Positions 28,925 to 40,044 of a stretch of DNA of 64,000 nt are shown piece after piece. The stretch's first letter is position 1. Each line of letters begins with the position of its first letter. The notes under the pieces are model-generated. The model was not told the DNA's origin, ran no database searches, and worked only from the letters and a program-made list of their open reading frames with translations. Position numbers and translations under genes: made by a program. The stretch is from Dryas octopetala. Its lineage: Eukaryota > Streptophyta > Magnoliopsida > Rosales > Rosaceae. The stretch is from the NCBI GenBank assembly GCA_963921425.1, contig OY992839.1, forward strand, positions 13,929,409-13,993,408, in the 5' to 3' direction.

Positions 28925-31072
28925 ATGGTGTCTAATATCAATGAATTGATTTGATTAATCATTAGAATTAGGATATATTAGTTAGATTTGTTTTTGGTTA
29001 GTTTTTAGTGTAAATAAATGTCATGACTTTACAAGCATATTCTCTACTGATTTGGTGTTTGCTTTTGTAGATGCCGAGAGCAACAATGGGAGAAAAAGGA
29101 AGAAAAGACGCAAGTAGAGGAATGGCAATGTTAGGCTGAAAGACAGTAAATCAAGCGCTGATTGGTAGGCAACCCAAGCTTTTTTAAGAATCCAAAAGAT
29201 CAATACAGACCAAGGAGGCCACGCCTACACTTGGAGTGTCCAACTTGCATCCGCAAGTAAACAATTCCTCTATTCTTGTTTCATTTGACCATTCTTATTT
29301 CATTTGTGTGTTTATTTGGTTTTGAATAATTGCAATTTCCCTATTGCTTATTTTGAGCATTCATGCATTCATTTTGTATACATTGAGGACAATGTATCAT
29401 TTAAGTTTGGGGGGGAAGCAATGGTGTCTTAAGTTTTTAGTTTTAAATTTTGAAAAAAAAAAAAAAAAGTTTTGTTTCTTTTGTTTTTAAACTTAGGGAG
29501 TCAAATCCCACATCAAAATGCAATTTTCTAAGATTCATTCTACCCTAATGATGGAATTGAATCCTTAGAACCTTGTTGCAACATTGTGTTTAAAGTGATT
29601 TGAGTCTTTTGTGTGTTTTGGTTAGCTTTTGAGTCCCCAACAAGTTGATTGATTGTTTATGACTTTTGAGAAGCATGTTTAGCTTTGTGTCTATGATATG
29701 TATTCTTCTTTTTCTAATATTGTTCCATAACCTATTTTATAATTCTATGTGATTCGGCCTTATTTTCATAAACTTGAGTTGTGAGTTGCATGATTTAGTG
29801 ATTCATATGCATCTTAGAGTAGACTTATGTGACCCATGTGAAGTTTTGAGCCGAGCCTTGTCCTTCATTTCACGAGTGTTGTATATGACTCTATTCTTTT
29901 CTCGTTATTTAAGTCGTTGTATAATCTCATTGTTTTTTATCAAATGCTTGAAATGTATATATTTTTGAATCAATGAACTAGAACTTCTTTCTTATTCTAG
30001 GCAAAGCATGTTTATAACTATATGAATCTTAGAAGATGATTTTAGGCCATGTTTGTTTTACCTATAGCCTAAAAAGCCAAACCTTATGTGTTTTATCCCT
30101 AGTTAACCCTTTTGAGCCTTATAGCTTTTTCTTTGTTTACCCATACTATATACCCAAACCCTAAGTTTGGGGGTGCTATACCCCTTTTACCCGTTTTACC
30201 CTATTATGGTATTTTCAATGTGTTTTACATATTGATTGAGGTGGAAAAGAAATGAAAATGCATAGCTTATACAAAAATGTGCTGAGATTGTATGTACACC
30301 GTGCCCAAAAAGAAAAAAAAAATAAAAAGAAAGAAAGAAATAGTTGGGACGGTTTCAAAAGAAGAATTAAGCAAAAGAGTTCAAATTGAGCTATGTAGTG
30401 CAAAGAAGCAAGGTATGCCTCAGAATGTTCTATTGTTCTTGCAATTCTATAGTTTATAGCCCTTTGTTTATCTCTTCCATTTCAATATCATACCTTACCC
30501 TAAGCCTTCATTATAACCCCTATGAAGCCCTAATTGATTTTAAGAGAAGTGCAAATCTTAATGTGGAGTCTAGGAGGGAAGGGAGCTTATGGTTATTGAT
30601 TTTATTTCAAGTGTTTTGATTTTCCCTTCCTAGAGATCTTGTTTCCTTTCAAATGTGCCTATCTTTCATGCTAATATGTGAGCTATTTCTCTTTGATTAT
30701 ATAAATTCTCTCACATATCCTTTGAGTGCACAATTCAACCCAATTCTTGAGTGCTTTATTGTTGAGGGTATGCCTTGGTGAGGATTGGAGTTGAATCTAT
30801 TTTGTATATGTTGATTTATTTCTTGCTTGTCCAACACTTGGGTTATGAAGAGAATGACGTCCTATATGCACAATGAGGAGTAAGGTATGTTATTTGAAGC
30901 AGTATTAGAATTTGAAGAATAAATGTTATATATGCCTTGCTCTACTATGTTATTGTTGGTCATACTCATGATGTCAGTTGTTGGGAAAGTTAGTTAGTTT
31001 GTTTTTGAGTCTTTGAGTCTTTTTCTTTATTTTCTTTGCTCGAGGACTAGCAAAGTCTAAGTTTGGGGGTGT
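28925..31072 (+). other. Internal region of the LARD-like element, non-coding
   Basis: No gag, protease, reverse transcriptase, RNase H or integrase motif is seen. The phrase AAGTTTGGGGG occurs three times (about 29403, 30163 and 31060), the last being the polypurine tract; the earlier ones may be internal tracts or copies. All open frames are short and unrecognised. Confidence 0.7.
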
Positions 31073-31597
31073 GATGAGTGTTCATTTTACCCTATTTTAT
31101 GATACTAACTCCCTAACCTAGAGTGTTAGAACTCGATACTTTTGAGTCTATTGTCTTGTTTTTGTGTTTTTAGGTTAAATGAAGCAATGATGGAGAAAGA
31201 AGCTAAATGAGGCTATTTTGAGCTAAAAATGGAAGAAATGAGAAAAAGAATTTTGAGGGAATCTGCTAAAAAGATCTGGAATCTGGAAGGAATCTTTAGA
31301 GAATCTCAAACAGAATCTTTTGGGAAATTTTTTTGGTCAAGGTTGACTTTTGGTCAAAGTCAATGGTCAACCGTGCCATATCATCACATGACATGGACTA
31401 CACATACAGCCCATGCATTATGGGCCATGAGTATAACCCTAGCCCAAAGGACCAAGGCCATGCGCCTATTGCAAGCCCAATTGGAGGAAGCCCAAGTTGT
31501 GTCATTCCAAGGTCCAAGAGCCCAAGTCATACAGCCATGCATCCCTAAAGCCTATCACGCCACTTTCTTGTTGCAGCCAGGCCATGTTCTTTTAATT
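31073..31597 (+). repeat. Truncated 3' LTR
   Basis: Matches 26698 to ~27250 closely, with substitutions and small indels: for instance one of two tandem GTCAAAGTCAAAG stretches is missing, as is a short CAAAG segment near 31540. It ends abruptly at 31597, where the 5' LTR would continue GAAACCCTAGCCC. Confidence 0.9.
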
Positions 31598-32045
<448 letters not shown>

Positions 32046-33566
32046 TCTAGGGGCCTGAAGGAGAGAGATGTGAGAGAATTAGGAAGTCTAGGCTACGAAG
32101 TTACGAAGGTATCAGGGCAACTAGGTTTATATAGTACCAGGAGTGAGAACCTAGCAGGCTAGCAATAAGTAATTATAATTAGTTTTTTTTTAATCTCATT
32201 TATTTTGGTTCCTTGTTGTATTAGGATTTTTAATTAATTGTTCAGTAGAAGAGCGTAAGGTTTACACCGAGCGTGAGTTTGCGCAAGTTTTTTTTTTTTT
32301 TTTTAATTTTTTGGTTTTTTCTGTAGTCAAAGTTCATTTTTATAAGTTAGGTTTCACTTTCGTCTCTTTAATTTCAATTGTTCTAATTTTAGACGCATTA
32401 AGATTTTTATCTATTAATTCGTTAAAAATTAGTCTTTAAATCGCTAACAGTATGTAAAATACATGACCAAAATCAAAATAATTTCTAAAGTATATGACAA
32501 AAAACACAACAAATTTGATAATTTGATGAATGAAAATGCTAACATGTCCTTGAATTACAACGATTTGTAAATTACTGAACTAAAATTATAACAATTGAAA
32601 CTACAGAGACTAAAGTAAAACTTAACTTAAGCTATACGGAATAAAAGTGAACTTTGACCTTTTTCTTGTAACTCAAACTACATGCGTTAAAACTGCTTAA
32701 TAAAAATGTTTTATTTGTATTTATGAGTGAAAACCAAAATTTTTCAATAATAAAATTATTATTTTTAATTCTCATTAAATATTTTAATTTGGTCTTTTAT
32801 ATTCCTAATTTTAATCATGTTAATCTTATAGTTTTGAAATTGCATCAATTTACACACTTTTTTATGTTTATTAATTAACGTTGAACAAAAATGTATGAAA
32901 TAACTAAAGATGATATTGTGCACCGCACCACTCACTTCTTACTTTCATTTGAATTCCGATTTCTTTTTAGGTCCGTTGACTTTAGGTACCAAATTATAAT
33001 GTTTTTTCATTTTAACTACTAAAACATTTATGTCATTTTACTTTACTAAATTTCAGTTTAGGTATCAATTTTAAAAAATATGGTTATATCGAGCTGTGAC
33101 TATCTAATAGTCATAACTTTTTTATTAATTTGTTGTTTTTTCAATATTTGCAAGGCTTAAACTTTAATGTTTAGTCTTTGGGTTATATGACTTCATCCTC
33201 CAAGCCTAAATCAAAAGTATTAAACTCTTACAAATTTTGAATTTTTATAAATTAGAAACAGTCACTGTTCGACAGTTACATACAACTGTATAACAAACTG
33301 TTTTGTGACCTAATCCAAAATGTCTTACTCTAGGTTAGTACCTAAACTAAAAAAAAAATTAGTAGCTTGCTGTTTTACTAAAAAATTATTGATATTTGGT
33401 ATTTAATCCTAATTTTTTATTTCTTTTTTAACTATAATCTTTCATTTCTCAATCAACTAACTCATAAGATGAGATATTGCATCAGCACCACTCACTTCTT
33501 CCTTTCATTTGAACTTCGATTTCTTTTTTAACTACAATCTTTCTTTTCTCAATCAACTCACTTATG
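32046..33566. other. Intergenic, AT-rich, contains one MITE
   Basis: No gene is seen. The T-rich tract at 32288-32320 precedes the MITE described separately. The remainder (32660-33566) is AT-rich without recognised structure, apart from two copies of a phrase with CACCACTCACTTCTT (about 32926 and 33486). Confidence 0.5.
32326..32659. mobile_element. MITE-like element with ~75-bp inverted ends
   Basis: The left arm GTCAAAGTTCA...TTTCAATTGTTCTAATTTTAG returns inverted at the right, ending TGAACTTTGAC, with several mismatches. Flanking TTTTCTGTA and TTTTCTTGTA are similar but not identical, so the target duplication is uncertain. Confidence 0.65.
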
Positions 33567-33938
33567 TGCAAGGTGTTAAATTTCGATTTTATGGGGTGTC
33601 GAAATCAAAACCTAGATTTGTTAAATTTTCGGGATAATTTCGGCTAAATTTTTGCTGGTGATCTGGTTTTGAACTTTTGGTTTTTTGGAGAGAAGGCTGG
33701 GTTTTGGGAGAAAAAGATGGTTTTGGGAGAAAAATGGGGCGGTGGCAGGGGGCGGCAGGAGGGAGATTGAGGGAGAAAGAGGGGGCGGCAGGGAGGAGAA
33801 AGAGGCCGGCAGGGGGGGCGACAGGGGGGGCGACGGCAGGGGGCGGCAGCAGGGGGCGACAGCGGTGGCGACGATAGGGGAGATGAGGGAGAAAGTGGTG
33901 AGGGTGAGGGTGAGGGTGAGGGTGGGTTGGTGATGGAT

Positions 33939-34010
<72 letters not shown>

Positions 34011-34660
34011 GAAGAAGAAAAACAGTGCAGCTGGAGAGTGGAATCTCGGGGAAAAAGAAAGGAAAGGGAAGGAAGGAAAGAAAAAGAAGAAAATAAAAGA
34101 AAGGAAAAAAAGAAAAAGAAGAAAAAAAAGAAAAGAAAAAGAAGGAAAGAAAAAGAAGAAGAAAAAAGGAAAAGAAAAAAAGACAAAAAAAGTAAAAAAG
34201 AGAAAAAAATTAAAAGGTTTAGGGTTGATTGGGGTTTGGGGCCTTTGGGTAATTGTAAAGAAAAAAATTGGTTTGAGTTTTTGTTTGGCCGTTTTGGAGT
34301 TTCATTTAGTTGTTTTTAAATCCAATTAGTAAACTCTAATATATTTCTTTATAAAAAATAATTTAAAATACTCTAAAGGGCCTAAACCCTAATATCATAT
34401 ACCATATCATAGTTTGAAGTTTTTGGGCAATTGAAAAAAAAATGATTTGGGATTTCGTTTGGCCGTTTTGGGGTTTCGTTTAATTGTTTTTAAACCCTAA
34501 ACCAATAAACTCTAATACATTTTTATATAAAAAATAATTAAAAATATTCTAAAGGGCCTAAACCCTAATATTCTATACGATATCTTAAACAATATAGAGT
34601 ATAGATTATAAAGTATATAGGATTTAGTGTATATATTATAGAGTATAAAGAATATATTAA
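33567..34660. repeat. GA-microsatellite repeat unit, copy 1
   Basis: Starts GCAAGGTGTTAAATTTCG, then TTTTCGGGATAATTTCGG, a G-rich block with GGCGGCAGGGGG repeats, (GA)n at 33940-34006, an A/G-rich run, and two ~185-bp tandem units containing GTTTGGCCGTTTTGG and AAAGGGCCTAAACCCTAATAT. Copy 2 begins at 34985. Frames through it give Ser/Leu- or Arg/Glu-rich peptides that come from the simple sequence. Confidence 0.8.
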
Positions 34661-34984
34661 TTTTATTTATTCATTATACTAATTTTATTTCACAGTATTT
34701 ACCTTCAGCGCGCATTATATTCATCTTATATGACATGAAACTTACTACATAATTCGGTTTCTTCAATATTTTTTATCAATGTAGTAGATAATATGTTAAA
34801 TAAACATATAGTAAAGTTTCATTCAAAATTTCCGTATTTTGATAATAATTTCCATCGTTTTCGTCTAATTTCTGTCGAAATTTCCATCGAAATTTCCTTA
34901 AAACCCGAAATTTTATTCCTTGCTTATGTGTACTCATAAAAAAATAATAAATAAATAAATAAAAAAACTCACTTATGGTATGCA
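34661..34984. other. Spacer between the two repeat units, no gene seen
   Basis: AT-rich sequence with a patch of TTTCCATCG/GAAATTTCC phrases (34830-34915) that resemble the start of the repeat units. Confidence 0.5.
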
Positions 34985-35332
34985 CAAGGTGTTAAATTTC
35001 GATTTTTTGGGGTGTCGAAATCGAAACCTATATTTGTTAAATTTTCGGGATAATTTCGGCAAAATTTTCGAAATATTTGAAATTTCGCCGGGGGTGGTTG
35101 ATCTGGTTTTGGGTTTTTGGAGGTGAGATATGGGTTTTTGGGAGAAAAATGGGGGGTGCGGCAGGGTGGAAATCGAGGAGGCGGCGACGGCAGGGGGCGG
35201 CAAGGGGAGATGAGGGAGAAAGAGGGGGCGGCAGGGGGCAGCAGCGGGCGACGGCAGGGGGTGACGGCAGGGGGGCAGCAGCGGGCGGCAGGGGGGCGAC
35301 GGCAAGGTGAGGGTGAGGATGGGTTGGTGATG

Positions 35333-35402
<70 letters not shown>

Positions 35403-35824
35403 GAAGAAAAACAGTGGCTGGAGTCTTGGAGAGTACTTGGGGGAAACTGGAAAAGAAAGGAAAGAGAAGGAAGGAAAGGAAAGGGAAGAAAAAAAAAAAA
35501 AGAAAAGAAGGAAAGAAAAAGAAGAACAAAAAAAGAAAAAAAAATTAAAAGGTTTAGGGTTGATTGGGGTTTGGAGACTTTGGGCAATTGTAAAGAAAAA
35601 AAAAATGATTTGGGCTTTCGTTTGGCCGTTTTAGAATTTCGTGTAGTTGTTTTTAGACCCTAAATTAGTAAACTCTAATATATTTCTATATAAAAAATAA
35701 TTTAAAATACTCCATAAACCCTAATATCATATACCATATCCTAGTTTGAGGTTTTTGGGCAATTGAAAAAAAAAAATGATTTGGGGTTTCGTTTGGCCGT
35801 TTTAGGGTTTCGTTTAATTGTTTT
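34985..35824. repeat. GA-microsatellite repeat unit, copy 2, cut by assembly gap
   Basis: Same order as copy 1: CAAGGTGTTAAATTTCG, FGDNFG-like DNA text TTTTCGGGATAATTTCGG, GGCGGCAGGGGG block, (GA)n at 35337-35400, A/G-rich run, then GTTTGGCCGTTTTAG units. The second tandem unit runs into the N gap at the same place that copy 1 continues with AAACCCTAAACC. Confidence 0.8.
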
Positions 35825-36024
35825 NNNNNNNNNNNNNNNNNNNNNNNNNNNNNNNNNNNNNNNNNNNNNNNNNNNNNNNNNNNNNNNNNNNNNNNNNNNN
35901 NNNNNNNNNNNNNNNNNNNNNNNNNNNNNNNNNNNNNNNNNNNNNNNNNNNNNNNNNNNNNNNNNNNNNNNNNNNNNNNNNNNNNNNNNNNNNNNNNNNN
36001 NNNNNNNNNNNNNNNNNNNNNNNN
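35825..36024. other. Assembly gap of exactly 200 N
   Basis: All 200 bases are N. The fixed length suggests a placeholder, so the true distance is unknown; it lies inside a repeated unit, the usual cause of such breaks. Confidence 1.
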
Positions 36025-36849
36025 GTGCTTGGTTGCCATCCTAGGCCTCATTAAGATTTTACTCAAAAACGCCTACTCGGCTCAGACTTGACAGCCAAAC
36101 GGAAAGAATTGCAACCGTAGTGACCTTTGGTATATTCCCACATCCACAAGTGAAATCGAATCACCTTCAATATAATAGGGAGCTAGAATTCCAGACATTC
36201 TAGCTTCACCCTGAAGAAACTGTTAGAACCCTCGTTTGTGGCATTCCAAAGATCAGTTGGAGGTGTAAGATTCTAATGGACATCAAGCCTTGTTCTATTC
36301 GGATTCAATTAACTGATTATGCTTAAGGAGCAAGTAATAGGAGTACTCACTAAATACTACTACATGACTAGTTCACATAAAGATGGAATTCTAAACCTAT
36401 ATGAACTAGGATAACTTGGATACAGCTGCTATATGCTGTAAACTAAGCATGACTGCAACAAGTCTTTGTATAGGAGTCAAATTAGGATTGAGTATGAGAT
36501 ACCTTAGTGGGAGGACACTTATATTATCAAGATCCTATATATAGCATTGGTCCCTCGCTGCACATGAACCCCGAGCTTTTCATCCACTTCCCCATCTTGA
36601 GTGAAGTTCTTCAGCATAGTGTGCAGACCAGAAGACTGGTGCGTTGAGACCTTTTATCAAGCAGCTGGAGTGCGTCTTGATTCATAGTCAATCCCCTGCA
36701 ATTATCATGAGTTCACCAGGTAAGTGTTCTGCTACTAATTAATTACCTGCTGTATATAGATGAATGTTTACTGGATACAATATATATATGTGTGTTTGAT
36801 TGGTACATATGAGATGTGTATGCTAAAGATGTATAAAGAAACTTACAAG
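36025..36849. other. Intergenic, no gene recognised
   Basis: The first 80 bases (GTGCTTGGTTGCCATCC..., CAGCCAAACGG) look like the end of a transposon or MITE. The rest has no recognised coding sequence. Confidence 0.4.
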
Positions 36850-38313
36850 AGAGACCCATATGTGGCAATCCAAAAGGTGGCATTGGGGGCATTCCCATCC
36901 CACCCATTTTTGGCATTGGTATTGGTGGCGGAGCAAAACCTCAACCCATTCCTGGTGGTGCAGGCAAAGCTGGCAACAACTGAGCATACATATTCTGCAT
37001 ATCATAAAAGAATATAAGTTAATTTTCTTTTATTTTCAAATTGTTTAGTCAACAAGTAAAAAATATGTTAAGAAAATAAAATCGAAAGCCTAATATTCAG
37101 TAAAAATTCAAGTACATTGTGAAGTAAATTAAATTAAGACAACATTCATGTGCTTATGGCAAGGCCTGCAAAGTGGCTTCTAAATCATCTTCAAGGCATC
37201 CGAATCAAATAGTTGGTTAAGTTCACTCCAAGAGCATAAAAAATTAACCAATCAAAAACGTACACTATTGTTATTTTGTTTTATTTGTGTGTGTTTCCTA
37301 ACCATCTAAGCAAACTGGAATTAACTAATAATATAAGAACTGCTGCTCAAGATATACTTGAGAAATATCCTATTAATAAAGAAGAAGAAGAAGAATACAT
37401 ATTGAAAAAGAGGTGGTGAGAACAAGGGTCCAAAAACCAAGTCTTGCAAATGAATGATATATTTCTTGGAGACAAAAAAAGGCTCTCAATGACACCAAAG
37501 GATAAAGTAAATAGCAATACCTGCTGGGCAACTAATTCCTTCTCCTCTTTCTCTTTGGCTTTCACCTCTTTTTGAGCATCAATTTTGTCCTGGACAAGTT
37601 CCTCCACCTTGCCTGTGTACTCTCGAATAAACTGAGAGAGAATTGAATGGCAACCAATGGATAAGAACAACAGAAATAATAACATTACCTGCAGGAGGTA
37701 TGGGAAGGCAAAATCAATTATATTGTTGATCCATGCAAGCTCAAGAGCAACGTCTGGCCGGATTATATCATAACAAACAAAGAGGCACGACACAAAATAC
37801 TCTTTCCTTCCCTACATATACTTTAGAGAAGAAGATTATTACCAAACCACATCTAGCAAAATACTTTATAATTTAACTCATGGATGGGAAGAGGAAAAGA
37901 ATAACTGAGCATGTGTAAGCAGACATGCATGAGCTCTCTATAACTAAAGCATATAAAACACACATACCTGCTCAATGAAATAGATCAGCAATTCCTCTGA
38001 AAGTTCATGATCACCAGACTGCAAGCATGTTTCCATGGCATCTTTGTAATGCTTGTCTTCTTGTTCACAATGCAATGGACTGCTTCCATCTCCCTGCTTT
38101 CTTATAAATATATGCAGCAACACATCTCATCTCAAGAAGCTCATGTTTCTCAAGCTGTTCATATGCATCATTTACAATAGTAAATACAAGTTTCAGTCAA
38201 ATACTTTCAACGAATGAGAAACTTCAATCTCACCTTTTGTGCAAGACCTATCTGATTAAAGCTGTCATGCAAATCTATTGATTCATGAAGCCTGTCATAG
38301 TCTTCCTCCTCTA

Positions 38314-38339
38314 CATATATATATATATATATATATATT
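38314..38339 (-). repeat. TA microsatellite expanded inside a clathrin pseudogene exon
   Basis: Where clathrin heavy chain has [11 protein letters not shown], the exon reads [17 protein letters not shown] because a TA run has grown in frame. It probably arose after the gene lost function. Confidence 0.85.
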
Positions 38340-39468
38340 TCATTTAGAGCTTCACTTACAGCAGTTACATTGTTGCTCTGAACTGCAACCATGTATGGCT
38401 TTACAAGACGGAGGTGACCAGCCTGAAACCCAAAAAGATTGAAAATGTAAACAGGACAGAACTCTCCCAAATCCTCTATCTGAAGGGAAATGTTGCAGCA
38501 GGGATCAATATTAATGACCTCATAAGAGAGAAGCAAACCTTTCGCATTATATCCACCACTCGGGTATGGTCCACACGAAGTGCAAGCACATTAAGAACAT
38601 CATTAATAAGATGAGGTGTTCTTCTAAGTACAAGTGGACAGCCCTATGGTAGAGCTCAACAGTCGAAACTTTGACTATCACATACTTGAATTGCATGTGG
38701 TCCCATGCGTCCGGAGAGTGGCTCATTATAGTGGTTGTAGCATTATCGTGGTTGCAGCATTATCATATTCATCAAATTGGATTTATAAATATGTTAATTC
38801 CTTCTAGTGCTGCTGTTCATCACAGGCTCGTAAAGCTTGGGAATACTGAGTAAAGATGTGCTCCATAAGCTTCTCAGGACGGTATCTTGCATAAAGAACC
38901 CCTAACTCAGTAAAGATGCCCATATGTGCACGTTCCAATCCTAGTCCACTCTCCATAAGACTAATGAGCTCATTAAAGCATCCCCTGTTCTGGTAATACT
39001 CACTGACCTCTTCCAAATCATCCACCTAAAATAGGGCATGCAGGATTAAAGAGAAATCAAACTACATTATGAGAGAGCAGCCAATTAATTGTGTTGAATG
39101 ACCCATAACTGGTGCACCAATCTTAAGAACCTACAAGTATCTTCATAAACAAAAGCATCAGATATAACTTCATGAATACAATATACAAGAATACTACCTG
39201 GATGATGATGTTGAGTCCACAAAACTGAGCTAAGCAGAATTCCTCAGCATCAAAACATGCAAAGCAAACTTCCTTCCATGTTTTTGAGCTGTTAGCTTTC
39301 CGAGCAGCATCGACAGAACCTTGGAACTGCTTTAGCTTCACCATAGTTCATGCCAGCTTAGCCCAGTTAGAAATAAATGCAAATATGATCTTGGCTGCTT
39401 GATATAGGGTTTCGATCCCCAACATTGGAAGATTAGCACATTTGGCATAAGAATGAACTCTTCAATAT

Positions 39469-40044
39469 TGTTAGAAATTTAGAGGGTGTTTAGGACACTC
39501 GTAGCTAATGGTTTGTGTAAGCTTCTATTAGCTATCTATGCTTGATATGAAAAGTGTTTGAACTATAAAACAAAGTATCTTTTACTGATGAACAAAGGAG
39601 GATACAAATGGAGATGTAGATGTCTAGGACAATAGGACTTTAGGACTAGTGGCTTTTAGTATTGCCTCTTGCTTACACTTAGATATGGGTACATGCTATA
39701 TATATAAAGAGTAGATGAACCCTCTTGACTTCTCTAGAACATCTATTAGCCATATGCTACTAGTAGGTTCTAGAGTATACTACACTTTTAATTATGTTCT
39801 AGTACATTCTTATATAAGCTTAATATTCTAGACTCTTCTTTTATGTAGAATTATGTAGACTTCTCTAGTTAAGATAGTTACTAATTGATTTATCTACAAT
39901 ATTCTTTCTTCTTATCAAGCTATCTTCTAGCCTTTTAGAATTATGTAGAACTATGTGGAATATTCTAGCTTTAATTTGTATGGGCTTTGAGGAAGTCTCT
40001 AGAATTTTGTAGTATTTTCCAATAATGTGCATTAATTTTCAACA
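39469..40044 (-). repeat. 3' LTR of the 5.2-kb Copia element
   Basis: 576 bp, TG...CA ends, preceded on the minus strand by the polypurine tract AAGGAGGAG. Confidence 0.97.

Larger units (their letters stand above)
26698..31597 (+). mobile_element. Large non-autonomous Ty3/Gypsy-type element (LARD-like), 3' LTR truncated
   Basis: The 5' LTR (26698-28900) is followed by a primer site complementary to tRNA-Asp, about 2.1 kb of internal DNA without gag or pol, a polypurine tract (AAGTTTGGGGGTG, 31060-31072) and a second LTR start at 31073 matching 26698. Only about 525 bases of the 3' LTR remain; identity stops at 31597 after CTTTTAATT. The tRNA-Asp primer and LTR style recall Athila/Tat-type Gypsy elements. 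Absence of all protein domains fits a LARD that is moved by another element. Confidence 0.85.

Noticed and set aside
33644..34319. Long Ser/Leu/Phe-rich and Arg/Glu/Lys-rich frames
   Set aside because: Produced by the GA microsatellite and A/G-rich runs; no non-repetitive protein sequence.
35686..36066. Open frames made of X residues
   Set aside because: They cross the 200-N gap.
36760..37048. Plus-strand frames rich in Trp/His/Ser
   Set aside because: Antisense of the last clathrin heavy chain exon.
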